A stretch of 64,000 bases of DNA from Actimicrobium antarcticum (GTDB lineage: Bacteria > Pseudomonadota > Gammaproteobacteria > Burkholderiales > Burkholderiaceae_D): NCBI RefSeq assembly GCF_039536745.1, contig NZ_BAAAZE010000008.1, forward strand, positions 434,001 through 498,000, read 5' to 3'. The notes under the pieces are model-generated. The model worked only from the letters and a program-made list of their open reading frames with translations. It made no database searches and had not been told where the DNA came from. Positions 50,373 through 59,243 of the stretch are shown here, piece after piece; positions within the stretch are counted from its first letter, which is position 1, and each line of letters begins with the position of its first letter. The position numbers and the translations under genes were made by a program.

Positions 50373-51974
50373 ATGAGCACTACCACAATCGATCACGCAC
50401 ACGGCGACGTTCACGACGAGCACGGCCACGACGATCATCCGCACGGCTGGCGCCGCTGGTTATACGCAACCAATCACAAGGACATCGGCAGTCTGTACCT
50501 GTGGTTCTCGTTCATCATGTTCCTGTCCGGCGGCGTCATGGCGCTGGTCATTCGTGCCGAACTGTTCCAGCCTGGCCTGCAATTTGTCCAGCCGGAATTC
50601 TTTAACCAGATGACCACGATGCACGGCCTGGTGATGGTGTTCGGTGCGATCATGCCGGCCTTCGTCGGCTTTGCAAACTGGATGATTCCATTGCAGATCG
50701 GTGCCGCCGACATGGCGTTTGCACGGATGAACAACTTCAGTTTCTGGCTGCTGCCAGTGGCTGCGTTGCTGCTGATGGGATCGTTCCTGGTTCCCGGCGG
50801 TGCAGTCGCTGCAGGCTGGACGCTATACGCACCGCTGTCGACCCAGATGGGACCTGGCATGGATATGGCGATTTTCGCGATCCACATCATGGGTGCCTCA
50901 TCGATCATGGGCTCGATCAATATCATCACCACGATTTTGAACATGCGCGCTCCCGGCATGACATTGATGAAGATGCCAATGTTTTGCTGGACCTGGCTGA
51001 TTACGGCTTACCTGCTGATCGCCGTCATGCCAGTGCTGGCCGGTGCGATCACGATGACACTGACCGATCGTCACTTCGGTACGTCGTTCTTTAATGCCGC
51101 CGGTGGCGGTGACCCGGTCATGTACCAGCATATCTTCTGGTTCTTTGGTCACCCTGAGGTGTACATCATGATTTTGCCGGCGTTCGGCATCATCTCGCAG
51201 ATCATTCCTACATTCGCCCGCAAGCAGTTGTTCGGGTATGCATCGATGGTGTATGCAACGGCATCGATCGCCATCCTGTCCTTCATGGTCTGGGCGCACC
51301 ACATGTTCACGTCCGGCATGCCGGTAACCGGTCAGCTGTTCTTCATGTACGCAACGATGCTGATTGCCGTTCCAACCGGCGTGAAAATCTTTAACTGGAT
51401 CGCCACGATGTGGCGCGGATCGATGTCTTTCGAAACCCCGATGCTGTTCGCGATTGGCTTCATCTTCGTGTTCACGCTGGGTGGTTTCACCGGTCTGATT
51501 CTGGCCGTCACACCGATCGACATCGCGGTCCATGACACGTATTACGTGGTTGCCCACTTCCACTACGTGCTGGTTGCCGGTTCACTGTTTGCCCTTTTTG
51601 CCGGTTTCTATTACTGGGGTCCAAAGTGGACGGGCTACATGTACAAGGAATCACGCGGCAAGTTTCATTTCTGGGCATCGCTGATCACCTTCAACATCAC
51701 GTTCTTCCCAATGCACTTCCTGGGATTGGCGGGTATGCCGCGTCGCATCGCTGACTATCCTGCGCAGTTCACCGACTTCAACATGCTGGCGTCGATCGGT
51801 GCAGCAGGCTTTGCTGCCTCGCAACTGTACTTCCTGTTTGCGGTCGTGTTGCCATCGATCCGCGGCGGTGAAAAAGCCCTGGCCAAGCCATGGGACGGTG
51901 CAGAAGGTCTGGAGTGGACAGTGCCAAGTCCGGCGCCTTTCCATACGTTTGAAGTTGCACCAATCTTCAAGTAA
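50373..51974 (+). CDS. ctaD: Cytochrome c oxidase subunit I
   Basis: 533 residues, 12 membrane helices. Haem a and CuB ligands are visible in T-M-H-G-L, G-H-P-E-V-Y (which also carries the cross-linked tyrosine and the D-channel glutamate of A1-type oxidases), W-A-H-H-M-F and V-A-H-F-H-Y. A histidine/aspartate-rich N-terminus (H-A-H-G-D-V-H-D-E-H-G) precedes helix 1. AGGAGA lies just upstream. It catalyses reduction of O2 to water with proton pumping in the cytoplasmic membrane. Confidence 0.97.
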   Translation: MSTTTIDHAHGDVHDEHGHDDHPHGWRRWLYATNHKDIGSLYLWFSFIMFLSGGVMALVIRAELFQPGLQFVQPEFFNQMTTMHGLVMVFGAIMPAFVGFANWMIPLQIGAADMAFARMNNFSFWLLPVAALLLMGSFLVPGGAVAAGWTLYAPLSTQMGPGMDMAIFAIHIMGASSIMGSINIITTILNMRAPGMTLMKMPMFCWTWLITAYLLIAVMPVLAGAITMTLTDRHFGTSFFNAAGGGDPVMYQHIFWFFGHPEVYIMILPAFGIISQIIPTFARKQLFGYASMVYATASIAILSFMVWAHHMFTSGMPVTGQLFFMYATMLIAVPTGVKIFNWIATMWRGSMSFETPMLFAIGFIFVFTLGGFTGLILAVTPIDIAVHDTYYVVAHFHYVLVAGSLFALFAGFYYWGPKWTGYMYKESRGKFHFWASLITFNITFFPMHFLGLAGMPRRIADYPAQFTDFNMLASIGAAGFAASQLYFLFAVVLPSIRGGEKALAKPWDGAEGLEWTVPSPAPFHTFEVAPIFK

Positions 51975-52013
51975 AGAAGACAGGCGGGCATCGTCCCGCC
52001 TTTCATTGAGTTT

Positions 52014-52121
52014 ATGGCGAATCCAAAAAAACAAAACAACCTGCGTACTGCACTGGTGCTGGCATCGATTGCAGTGATGTTCTTTATCGGTGTCGTGGTC
52101 AAGCACGTATGGTTCGGTTGA
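52014..52121 (+). CDS. Cytochrome oxidase small assembly peptide (35 residues)
   Basis: ATG 52014 opens a 35-codon frame ending TGA 52119-52121. It encodes a basic N-terminus (M-A-N-P-K-K-Q-N-N-L-R) followed by one hydrophobic helix (A-L-V-L-A-S-I-A-V-M-F-F-I-G-V-V-V) and K-H-V-W-F-G. Similar peptides are annotated between subunit I and ctaG in Burkholderiales as cytochrome oxidase small assembly proteins. It ends one base before the ctaG start and is probably translated with it. Confidence 0.75.
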   Translation: MANPKKQNNLRTALVLASIAVMFFIGVVVKHVWFG

Positions 52122-52122
52122 A

Positions 52123-52713
52123 GTGACGCAAGAATCCGATGAAACCGACGAGAGCTATCGTCGGTACGCGAAAAAAATCAATGGGCAAATGCTCGGCAAG
52201 TTGCTGTTGATCGCGATACTGATGTTCGGGTTTGGGTATTCGCTGGTGCCGTTGTACAAGCGTATTTGTGAACTGACAGGCTCGAATGTGCTGAGCACCC
52301 AGGAATCAAGTGCGGCAAGCGCAGTACGTAATACGCAGATCGACACGTCGCGCTACGTCACGGTGGAATTTGACGGAAATGCGCAGGGCCCGTGGCGCTT
52401 TCGTCCAACCATCAGTAGCCTGCGTGTACATCCTGGCGAATTGGCCAATGTTGTTTATGAAGTCGTGAACAAGCAGTCCCGCGCCATCAATGCGCAAGCG
52501 ATACCGAGTTATGCGCCGCAGGAAGCGGCGTCCTACTTCAAAAAGCTGGAATGCTTTTGTTTCAAGCAACAAACGCTGGGGCCGAACGAAGCGCGGCAAA
52601 TGCCGGTGTCGTTTTATGTTGATCCGGCCCTGCCGAAGAACGTGACGACAATCACGTTGTCCTATACGTTTTTTGAAGTGGGCTTGCCGACAGCAAAGGC
52701 GGTAAGTCAATAG
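52123..52713 (+). CDS. ctaG: Cytochrome c oxidase assembly protein CtaG (Cox11)
   Basis: 196 residues from GTG 52123. One membrane helix near residue 25-43 (L-L-L-I-A-I-L-M-F-G-F-G-Y) is followed by the periplasmic Cox11 domain with the copper-binding L-E-C-F-C-F and the closing L-S-Y-T-F-F-E-V. It inserts copper into the CuB site of subunit I. The GTG starts one base after the stop of the 35-residue peptide; longer starts would overlap it. Confidence 0.93.
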   Translation: MTQESDETDESYRRYAKKINGQMLGKLLLIAILMFGFGYSLVPLYKRICELTGSNVLSTQESSAASAVRNTQIDTSRYVTVEFDGNAQGPWRFRPTISSLRVHPGELANVVYEVVNKQSRAINAQAIPSYAPQEAASYFKKLECFCFKQQTLGPNEARQMPVSFYVDPALPKNVTTITLSYTFFEVGLPTAKAVSQ

Positions 52714-52729
52714 GAAGGCGGTCGCAGTA

Positions 52730-52966
52730 ATGCAGCACAGCAAGCAGGATACGAACAACGTAGTAAAGCGGAAGATGTCTTTTTTTGCCACGATGAAGGC
52801 TGTGTTCTGGTCTTTTTTCGGTGTCAGGAAAGGCAAGGACTCTGCCCATGATGTGGAAAACCTGAATCCGATTCATGTGGTCATTGCCGGCGTGCTCGGC
52901 GCATTGATCCTGATTACGATACTGATCCTCATCGTGAAGCTGGTACTGTCAAAAGTTATTATTTAA
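52730..52966 (+). CDS. DUF2970-family small membrane protein
   Basis: 78 residues. The pattern S-F-F-A-T-M-K-A-V-F-W-S-F-F-G-V-R-K-G followed by a single helix (V-V-I-A-G-V-L-G-A-L-I-L-I-T-I-L) is that of DUF2970. It is consistently placed between ctaG and ctaE in this group of bacteria, so a part in oxidase assembly or stability is likely but unproven. Confidence 0.85.
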   Translation: MQHSKQDTNNVVKRKMSFFATMKAVFWSFFGVRKGKDSAHDVENLNPIHVVIAGVLGALILITILILIVKLVLSKVII

Positions 52967-52986
52967 ATTTGGTTCAGGAGATGTGA

Positions 52987-53847
52987 ATGAGTGCTCAACA
53001 AGCTGGCGCGTCAAGTTATTTCATACCGGGCCCTTCCCGGTGGCCAGTGATGGCAGGAGCAGCATTGCTCGTTACGATGCTCGGTGCATCCGGCTGGGTC
53101 AATGGCACCTCGTGGGGCATGCCGCTGAACATGGCGGGTCTGCTGGCAGTGATCTTTGTGCTGTATCGCTGGTTCGGTGATTCGATTGCCGAGTCCGAAG
53201 GCGGCAAATACAGTGCCCGCATCGATGTCTCGTATCGCTGGAGCATGGCGTGGTTCATTTTTTCTGAAGTGATGTTTTTCGCCGGTTTCTTTGGCGCCTT
53301 GTTTTATGCACGCAGCATCACGATGCCGTGGCTGTCGGACCTGGACCACAAGGTGCTGTGGCCGGACTTCGCCGGTCAGTGGGGCAGCATCGGACCTGCC
53401 GGAACAGTCGAGCCATTTACGTCGATGGGTCCGTTTCCGATCCCGACCATTAACACCGCATTGCTGCTGTTATCCGGCGTGACCCTGACGATCTCCCACC
53501 ACGCCATGCGTGCCGGACATCGCATGCAGACGGCGGCCTGGTTGTTCGCTACCATCATGCTCGGCGCGACGTTCATGGGCTTCCAGGTGTATGAGTACAT
53601 GCATGCTTACTCGGAACTGAACCTGAAGCTGACATCTGGCATTTACGGTTCAACGTTCTTCATGCTGACCGGATTCCACGGATTCCATGTGACGCTAGGC
53701 GCAATCATGCTGTCCGTCATCCTGTATCGTGTTCTGAAGGGACACTTCACTGCGGAGCAGCACTTTGGCTTCGAAGGCGCTGCCTGGTATTGGCACTTTG
53801 TCGACGTGGTCTGGCTGGGCTTGTACGTCGTGGTGTACTGGCTGTAA
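52987..53847 (+). CDS. ctaE: Cytochrome c oxidase subunit III
   Basis: 286 residues, 7 membrane helices. Landmarks are P-G-P-S-R-W-P at the N-terminus, F-F-S-E-V-M-F-F-A-G-F-F-like helix (with F-I-F-S-E-V-M), F-H-G-F-H-V-T-L-G and the C-terminal W-Y-W-H-F-V-D-V-V-W-L. It stabilises the proton uptake path of the oxidase. TTCAGGAG lies just upstream. It is followed by a bidirectional terminator. Confidence 0.96.
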   Translation: MSAQQAGASSYFIPGPSRWPVMAGAALLVTMLGASGWVNGTSWGMPLNMAGLLAVIFVLYRWFGDSIAESEGGKYSARIDVSYRWSMAWFIFSEVMFFAGFFGALFYARSITMPWLSDLDHKVLWPDFAGQWGSIGPAGTVEPFTSMGPFPIPTINTALLLLSGVTLTISHHAMRAGHRMQTAAWLFATIMLGATFMGFQVYEYMHAYSELNLKLTSGIYGSTFFMLTGFHGFHVTLGAIMLSVILYRVLKGHFTAEQHFGFEGAAWYWHFVDVVWLGLYVVVYWL

Positions 53848-53870
53848 CGCGTTCGCCTCGCCGATCTGGC

Positions 53871-53901
53871 AAAAAAAGCCGCACCTCGGTGCGGCTTTTT
53901 T
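53871..53901. terminator. Bidirectional intrinsic terminator
   Basis: AAAAAAAGCCGCACC-tc-GGTGCGGCTTTTTTT ends both the ctaE transcript and the convergent twin-TM gene. It has an 8-bp G+C-rich stem with A and T tracts on either side. Confidence 0.92.
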
Positions 53902-53915
53902 ACTGGGTGTGCAGT

Positions 53916-54116
53916 CTAGTGCAAGCCAGTCGGCTGTATCCAGCCCATCCGGTATGACACTAGCAGCAGTCCGAACATCAGGATGGAAAATCCGACGCGC
54001 ATGGCGAGTGCATATACGGTGCGGTTGGTCTTGCCCTTGTCTCTCATCAGAAAGACGAATGCCGAGCCGAGGCTGCCAAGTATCAGGATGAAACCGATGG
54101 CGATGAGGATTTTCAT
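53916..54116 (-). CDS. Small twin-transmembrane protein (DUF2909-like)
   Basis: 66 residues with two helices (I-L-I-A-I-G-F-I-L-I-L-G and M-R-V-G-F-S-I-L-M-F-G-L-L-L) around a short basic loop (R-D-K-G-K-T-N-R-T). The layout matches the DUF2909 twin-TM proteins found beside SURF1 genes in Betaproteobacteria. It lies head-to-head with surf1, sharing an 80-bp promoter region. Function unknown. Confidence 0.8.
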   Translation of the reverse strand: MKILIAIGFILILGSLGSAFVFLMRDKGKTNRTVYALAMRVGFSILMFGLLLVSYRMGWIQPTGLH

Positions 54117-54195
54117 GGTGCTGTCTTGCCGTGTGCCGCCCCGACGCAGTACATGCGAAGCAGCAATTCGTGGCCTGTGTTAAAAGTTGATTGTA

Positions 54196-54918
54196 ATGCG
54201 AATCCGATTCCACTTCCGCCTCATTCCCTTCGTTGCTGCTTCCCTTCTGGTGTTGCTAGGCATTGTGCTAGGGCAATGGCAGACGCAACGGGCACTCGCA
54301 AAGCAGCAGATCGAGACCAGTCTCGCAGCGCGCGCAGCAGCCCCTGCTCTCGTGCTTGGAGAGAACCTCGTCAAGCCTGAAGACGCCGAATATCGCCGCG
54401 TCAACGTGCGCGGTCATTTTGTTGCGGACTGGCCGGTCTATCTCGATAATCGACCGTACAACGGACGTCCGGGCGCGTATGTGGTGATGCCTTTCAAAAT
54501 CGACGGCAGCTCGCTGCATGTCCTGATCGAGCGCGGCTGGATTCCGCTGAATATTGCAAATCGCAGTAAAATTTATCCGTTTCAGACGCCCGCCGGTGAC
54601 GTCGACATCAGCGGAATCGCGCGCCGTCGATCCGGTCATGTAATGCAGTTGGGTAGCCCGGCACCGCTAACGCGTGGCGCCATGGTGCAGAACCTGGATC
54701 TGGCGGAGTTCGCGCAGGCATCCGGCATGACACTGCAGCCTATCCTGATTGAACAGGCAGCAAGCCCGAATGACCAGCAAGAGGGTTTGGTGCGCGACTG
54801 GCCGAAGCCATCGAGTGGCATCGACATGCATCGTGGTTACGCATTTCAATGGTACGCACTGGCCTTGATGGCATTTATCTTTTTTGTAGTGACAGGATTT
54901 CGACGTGAAGCAAAATAA
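54196..54918 (+). CDS. SURF1-family cytochrome oxidase biogenesis protein
   Basis: 240 residues. Two membrane helices lie at the ends (F-V-A-A-S-L-L-V-L-L-G and L-A-L-M-A-F-I-F-F-V). In between are G-Q-W-Q-T-Q-R, Y-L-D-N-R-P, and V-L-I-E-R-G-W-I-P, the SURF1 pattern. It helps place haem a in subunit I. The ATG at 54196 follows a weak site; the frame is open three codons earlier. The next gene starts inside its last codons. Confidence 0.92.
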   Translation: MRIRFHFRLIPFVAASLLVLLGIVLGQWQTQRALAKQQIETSLAARAAAPALVLGENLVKPEDAEYRRVNVRGHFVADWPVYLDNRPYNGRPGAYVVMPFKIDGSSLHVLIERGWIPLNIANRSKIYPFQTPAGDVDISGIARRRSGHVMQLGSPAPLTRGAMVQNLDLAEFAQASGMTLQPILIEQAASPNDQQEGLVRDWPKPSSGIDMHRGYAFQWYALALMAFIFFVVTGFRREAK

Positions 54919-55531
54919 ATTATCTCCCGCTGCCATCACCCCGCAACAGGCGCAGCAATCGTCAGGCCGCTGGAAACTGTTTGCCGTATTCGCGGTCTGC
55001 GCGTTTCCGCTGATTGCGTCCTACTTCACGTATTACGTGATCAAGCCGCAAGCACGCACCAATTACGGTGACTTTATCGACTACATGGTGCATCCGATAC
55101 CGGCCGACCTGAATTCGACGGCGCTCGATGGCAAGCCAGTTGCCTTGAAAGAGTACGAAGGCAAATGGATCATGTTGCAAGTCGATGGCGGCGCCTGCGC
55201 AGAACCTTGCAGCAAGAAGCTGTACGACATGCGCCAATTGCGCCTGACTCAGGGACGTGAGCGTGACCGTGTCGAGCGCGTCTGGCTAATTACGGACAAA
55301 GCTCCCCTGGACACCTTGCTGATGCGCGAATTTGACGGCACCCGCTTGTTGCGGGTGGATGCCGCAGCGGTGGCCCGCTGGCTGCCAGTGGAGGCGGGCG
55401 GCAACGCCGCAGATCACATTTATCTGATCGATCCGCTTGGTCGCCTGATGATGCGTTTCCCGAAAGATCGCGATCCGAACCTGATCAAAAAAGATCTCGG
55501 CAAGCTGCTCAAAGCTTCCAGTATTGGTTAG
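54905..55531 (+). CDS. Membrane-anchored SCO-like thioredoxin-fold protein
   Basis: 208 residues from GTG 54905, overlapping surf1 by 14 bases. One helix (L-F-A-V-F-A-V-C-A-F-P-L-I) is followed by a SCO-like domain with C-A-E-P-C in place of the usual C-P-x-x-C, and a late H-I-Y-L-I-D-P-L-G segment. The usual SCO copper histidine is not evident. It probably acts as a thiol reductant or metallochaperone in oxidase biogenesis; genes of this type sit between surf1 and ctaA in related bacteria. Confidence 0.78.
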   Translation: MKQNKLSPAAITPQQAQQSSGRWKLFAVFAVCAFPLIASYFTYYVIKPQARTNYGDFIDYMVHPIPADLNSTALDGKPVALKEYEGKWIMLQVDGGACAEPCSKKLYDMRQLRLTQGRERDRVERVWLITDKAPLDTLLMREFDGTRLLRVDAAAVARWLPVEAGGNAADHIYLIDPLGRLMMRFPKDRDPNLIKKDLGKLLKASSIG

Positions 55532-55537
55532 CCCGCG

Positions 55538-56650
55538 ATGCTGATTCAACTGGGCATCATGGGCCTACTGGCCGCGATACTGCCGCTGACCATGGTGTGG
55601 GTATCCTCCGATGCCAACAAATATCGCAAGCTGGCCGCAGTGACGTTGTTTCTGACGTTTGACCTGATCATCTTTGGTGGCTTTACGCGGCTGACCGATT
55701 CGGGCCTGGGTTGCCCTGACTGGCCCGGCTGCTACGGCCATGCGAATCCGTTTCAGGCACACGAACATATCAGCGCTGCACAAAGCGCCATGCCCACCGG
55801 GCCCGTTACCGTATTCAAGGCGTGGATCGAAATGATCCATCGTTATCTGGCGATGGGTGTTGGCGTGCTCATCGTCTCGTTGATGGTAATTGCGTGGCTG
55901 CGCTGGATCAAGTCGGCACGACGGCATGCGCGTTTCGCACCGGCCATGCCGACGCTACTTTTTCTGTTCGTCTGTTTGCAGGGGGCGTTCGGCGCATTCA
56001 CGGTCACCATGAAACTGCAGCCGATCATCGTGACTTGCCACCTGTTGCTCGGCCTCGGATTGCTGGCGATGCTGACCTGGCTACATGTCCGTCAGCGCGA
56101 ACATCCTGCGTTATCGCCGACGGCAGTCTCGCTGCGTGGGCCGGCGTTACTGGGGGCGCTGTTGCTGTTCGTTCAGCTTGCGCTGGGTGGCTGGGTGAGT
56201 ACCAATTATGCCGCGCTGGCGTGCACTGATTTTCCGACGTGCCATGGCGTCTGGCTGCCACAGATGGACTTTGAAAATGGCTTCACGCTATGGCGCAAAC
56301 TGGGTATGACAGCCGACGGCGAGTACCTGCCGTTTCCTGCCTTGACAGCGATTCATTACGTTCACCGCAGCTTCGCTTTTGTGGTCGCGGCAGTGCTCGG
56401 ATGGCTGGCACTTCGCGCCATGAAGATTAGCGGGATGCAGGTTGTGGGTCGCTGCCTGCTTGCCGCTCTGGCCGTGCAGCTCTGCACCGGATTGGCGACG
56501 GTCTACTTTAACTGGCCGCTGGCGATCGCGGTTCTGCATAACGCGGGTGCGGCACTGCTGGTGCTGATACTCACCATGTTAAACTACAAGACCCGTCTCG
56601 CACCCCACGGTGCGCCAGCTTCCATTGCCCGACCGCCCACGGCGTACTGA
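55538..56650 (+). CDS. ctaA: Haem A synthase (COX15/CtaA)
   Basis: 370 residues, about 8 helices. The family landmarks are F-G-G-F-T-R-L-T-D-S-G-L-G-C-P-D-W-P-G-C-Y-G, E-M-I-H-R-Y-L, V-T-C-H-L-L-L-G, and the second-half I-H-Y-V-H-R-S and L-H-N-A-G-A-A. These histidines bind haem. It oxidises haem O to haem A. It follows the SCO-like gene by six bases and is followed by ctaB after ten. Confidence 0.95.
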   Translation: MLIQLGIMGLLAAILPLTMVWVSSDANKYRKLAAVTLFLTFDLIIFGGFTRLTDSGLGCPDWPGCYGHANPFQAHEHISAAQSAMPTGPVTVFKAWIEMIHRYLAMGVGVLIVSLMVIAWLRWIKSARRHARFAPAMPTLLFLFVCLQGAFGAFTVTMKLQPIIVTCHLLLGLGLLAMLTWLHVRQREHPALSPTAVSLRGPALLGALLLFVQLALGGWVSTNYAALACTDFPTCHGVWLPQMDFENGFTLWRKLGMTADGEYLPFPALTAIHYVHRSFAFVVAAVLGWLALRAMKISGMQVVGRCLLAALAVQLCTGLATVYFNWPLAIAVLHNAGAALLVLILTMLNYKTRLAPHGAPASIARPPTAY

Positions 56651-56660
56651 CCCTGACCGA

Positions 56661-57548
56661 ATGACCACGCTGACCTCTTCCCTGCCGAACCGTTTTGCCC
56701 AGTACTGGGCGCTGACCAAGCCGCGTGTGACCCAACTCGCGGTGTTCTGTGCCGTCATCGGCATGTTCCTGGCGACTCCGGAGTTGCCAGACTGGCGCAT
56801 CGCTGTTCCCGCCACCATCGGTATCTGGTTGCTGGCCGGCGCCGCATTTGCGGTCAATTGCCTGGTCGAACGCGAGATCGATTCGCGCATGGCGCGTACG
56901 GCACGTCGACCGATGGCGCGTGGCGACATCACGGTGCCGCAGACCTTACTATTTTCGGGCGTCATTGGCGGGATCGGAACCTGGGTGCTGTATCACTTTG
57001 TCAATCCGCTGACCATGTGGCTGACGTTCGCCACCTTTGTCGGTTACGCCATCATTTACACGATCATCCTGAAACCGGCGACACCGCAAAACATCGTCAT
57101 CGGCGGACTGGCCGGTGCGATGCCACCAGCGCTAGGCTGGGCTGCGATTGCCAATGATGTACCGATGCAGGCATGGATACTGGTATTGATCATTTTTATC
57201 TGGACGCCGCCGCATTTCTGGTCGCTCGCGCTGTATCGTCGTGATGATTATGCGAAGTCGGGCTTGCCGATGCTGCCGATCACGCACGGCATGGTATTTA
57301 CCCAATTCCATATCTGGTTGTACACAATTGCCTTGGTCGCAACCACCTTCCTGCCGTATGCGGTGAACATGAGCGGATTGATCTATCTGGTCAGCGTGAT
57401 ACTGCTCGACATCGTCTTCATGTGGTACGCATGGCAGGTCTATCGCCACTACACCGACCAGATTTCGCGCAAGATGTTTGCGTACTCCATCCTGTACCTG
57501 GCGCTGTTGTTTGCTGCGCTGCTGGTCGACCATTACTTTAAAATCTGA
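56661..57548 (+). CDS. ctaB: Protohaem IX farnesyltransferase (haem O synthase)
   Basis: 295 residues, UbiA-type prenyltransferase with about 9 helices. The first prenyl-diphosphate motif is N-C-L-V-E-R-E-I-D-S-R-M-A-R-T and the second includes R-R-D-D-Y-A-K-S-G. It adds farnesyl to protohaem, making haem O for CtaA. An in-frame start at 56610 would overlap ctaA and is not preferred; ATG 56661 lies ten bases after the ctaA stop. Confidence 0.95.
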   Translation: MTTLTSSLPNRFAQYWALTKPRVTQLAVFCAVIGMFLATPELPDWRIAVPATIGIWLLAGAAFAVNCLVEREIDSRMARTARRPMARGDITVPQTLLFSGVIGGIGTWVLYHFVNPLTMWLTFATFVGYAIIYTIILKPATPQNIVIGGLAGAMPPALGWAAIANDVPMQAWILVLIIFIWTPPHFWSLALYRRDDYAKSGLPMLPITHGMVFTQFHIWLYTIALVATTFLPYAVNMSGLIYLVSVILLDIVFMWYAWQVYRHYTDQISRKMFAYSILYLALLFAALLVDHYFKI

Positions 57549-57553
57549 ATCCC

Positions 57554-58180
57554 ATGCGCCTCATTCAATCACTTTTGTTAGTTCTTGCGCTGGCTACAGT
57601 CGCAGGCTGCGAGCCAGCATCGACCACCAGCGGCGGCGATATGAAGTTTTCGCCGGTTACCAGTCAGTTCAAGAACACCGATGTCACCGGTCTCGAGTAC
57701 GCGAAAGATTTTGCGTTGACGGACCACAACGGCAAGCCGCGCACGATCGCCGACTTCAAGGGCAAGGCCGTGCTGATTTTTTTCGGTTACACGCAGTGTC
57801 CTGACGTGTGCCCGACCACGATGGCTGAAATGGCTGCCGTCATGAAAGAGCTGGGGCCGCTGGCGGACAAGGTGCAGGTGCTGTTCGTGACACTCGATCC
57901 GGAGCGCGACACGCAAGCCTTGCTATCCAAATACGTGCCCGCTTTTGACCCACGTTTTCTGGGCTTGTACGGTGACAAGGCGGCAACCGAAAAAGTCGCG
58001 AAGGACTTCAAGATATTTTTTCAGAAAGTGCCTGGCAAATCGGCCGACAGCTACACCATCGACCATACCGCCGGCAGTTATGTATTTGATGCGCAAGGCC
58101 GTGTACGTTTGTTCGTGCGTCACGGTCAGGGTGCAGCACCGATCGCGCATGATCTGAAACTGCTGCTGGAAGCACCCTGA
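57554..58180 (+). CDS. SCO1/SenC copper chaperone lipoprotein
   Basis: 208 residues. A lipobox (V-A-G-C-E) predicts lipidation at Cys19. The thioredoxin fold carries the copper-binding C-P-D-V-C-P-T and the distal histidine in T-I-D-H-T-A-G-S-Y. It supplies copper to the CuA centre of subunit II. It starts six bases after the ctaB stop and ends the oxidase biogenesis unit, followed by a terminator. Confidence 0.95.
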   Translation: MRLIQSLLLVLALATVAGCEPASTTSGGDMKFSPVTSQFKNTDVTGLEYAKDFALTDHNGKPRTIADFKGKAVLIFFGYTQCPDVCPTTMAEMAAVMKELGPLADKVQVLFVTLDPERDTQALLSKYVPAFDPRFLGLYGDKAATEKVAKDFKIFFQKVPGKSADSYTIDHTAGSYVFDAQGRVRLFVRHGQGAAPIAHDLKLLLEAP

Positions 58181-58197
58181 AATAGCGGGTCGCGAAT

Positions 58198-58228
58198 AAA
58201 AAAAGGCGCTCGTCAAAGCGCCTTTTTT
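58198..58228. terminator. Bidirectional intrinsic terminator
   Basis: AAAAAAAGGCGCT-cgtcaa-AGCGCCTTTTTT between the convergent SCO and rpoH genes. It is usable in both directions. Confidence 0.9.
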
Positions 58229-58250
58229 ATTGCGAGAACAGCCCGCTACA

Positions 58251-59147
58251 TTATTCGAACGCCGTCAACGTTCCCTTCATTTTTTTCAACGCAACCACCT
58301 CGATCTGGCGAATACGTTCGGCAGAGACGCCAAACTCTTTTGCCAGTTCATGCAGCGTCGCACCTGATCCATCATCATTGGCCAACCATCGCGATTCAAC
58401 GATCCGGCGCGAGCGGTCATCCAGTTTGCCCAGTGCCTGTGACAAGCCTTCGCTCTGTAACCTGTCGTATTGCAATGCCTCCAGCACGTTGGTTGGCTCG
58501 TTGCGGTCGGAGGACAAATAGGCAATCGGTGCAAATTTGTCGTCTTCGTCATCGGTTGGCGCTTCCAGTGCGATGTCACGGCCTGACAGCCGCGTTTCCA
58601 TTTCAACGACTTCTTCGCGTTTGACGTTGAGTACCAGTGCCAATGCATCCACCTGTGCTGGCGTCATCGAATCGAGACCGACTTTGTGGCTGCGCAAATT
58701 GAAAAACAATTTGCGCTGCGCCTTGGTCGTGGCGACCTTCACCAGGCGCCAGTTCTTCAGGATGTATTCATGCATCTCGGCCTTGATCCAGTGCATTGCA
58801 TACGACACCAGTCGTACACCTTGATCCGGATCGAAGCGCTTCACGGCCTTCATGAGGCCAATGTTGCCCTCTTGGATCAAGTCGGCGTGCGGCAAGCCAT
58901 AACCCAGGTAACCACGGGCAATCGACACGACCAGACGCAGGTGCGATAGCACCATACCTTGCGCAGCGCCGAGATCGTTCTGATCCCGCAAACGTCGCGC
59001 CAGTGACATCTCTTCTTCGTGCGTCAGCATCGGGAGACGGTTGACAGCGGAAATATAGGAATCGATGTTGCCCAGCGTGCCGGTGAAACCAAGCGCCAAG
59101 GCGTTGCCCGGAGGGACCATTGCAGTTTTTGTAGCAGATGCTTCCAT
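58251..59147 (-). CDS. rpoH: RNA polymerase heat-shock sigma factor (sigma-32)
   Basis: 298 residues. Region 2 (D-L-I-Q-E-G-N-I-G-L-M-K-A-V-K-R-F-D-P) and the RpoH-specific box Q-R-K-L-F-F-N-L-R are intact. Region 4 has the helix-turn-helix L-H-E-L-A-K-E-F-G-V-S-A-E-R-I-R-Q-I-E. It directs transcription of chaperone and protease genes. GGAGAAAT precedes the ATG. A perfect CIRCE sits about 70 bp upstream, so the HrcA repressor should control this gene. It lies downstream of ftsYEX, as in E. coli. Confidence 0.97.
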   Translation of the reverse strand: MEASATKTAMVPPGNALALGFTGTLGNIDSYISAVNRLPMLTHEEEMSLARRLRDQNDLGAAQGMVLSHLRLVVSIARGYLGYGLPHADLIQEGNIGLMKAVKRFDPDQGVRLVSYAMHWIKAEMHEYILKNWRLVKVATTKAQRKLFFNLRSHKVGLDSMTPAQVDALALVLNVKREEVVEMETRLSGRDIALEAPTDDEDDKFAPIAYLSSDRNEPTNVLEALQYDRLQSEGLSQALGKLDDRSRRIVESRWLANDDGSGATLHELAKEFGVSAERIRQIEVVALKKMKGTLTAFE

Positions 59148-59216
59148 TATTTCTCCTTGCTTCCGTATAGGAATGGGCCGGTGGGTAAAACGATCCGGCC
59201 AGTGACGGCAACCATA

Positions 59217-59243
59217 TTAGCACTCTCGCTAAATGAGTGCTAA
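59217..59243. promoter_or_regulatory. CIRCE element (HrcA operator) upstream of rpoH
   Basis: TTAGCACTC-N9-GAGTGCTAA is a perfect match to the CIRCE consensus, at 59217-59243. It lies 70 bp before the rpoH start codon. HrcA binds this operator and releases it on heat shock. Its position makes the sigma-32 gene itself an HrcA target; hrcA is not in the window. Confidence 0.95.
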
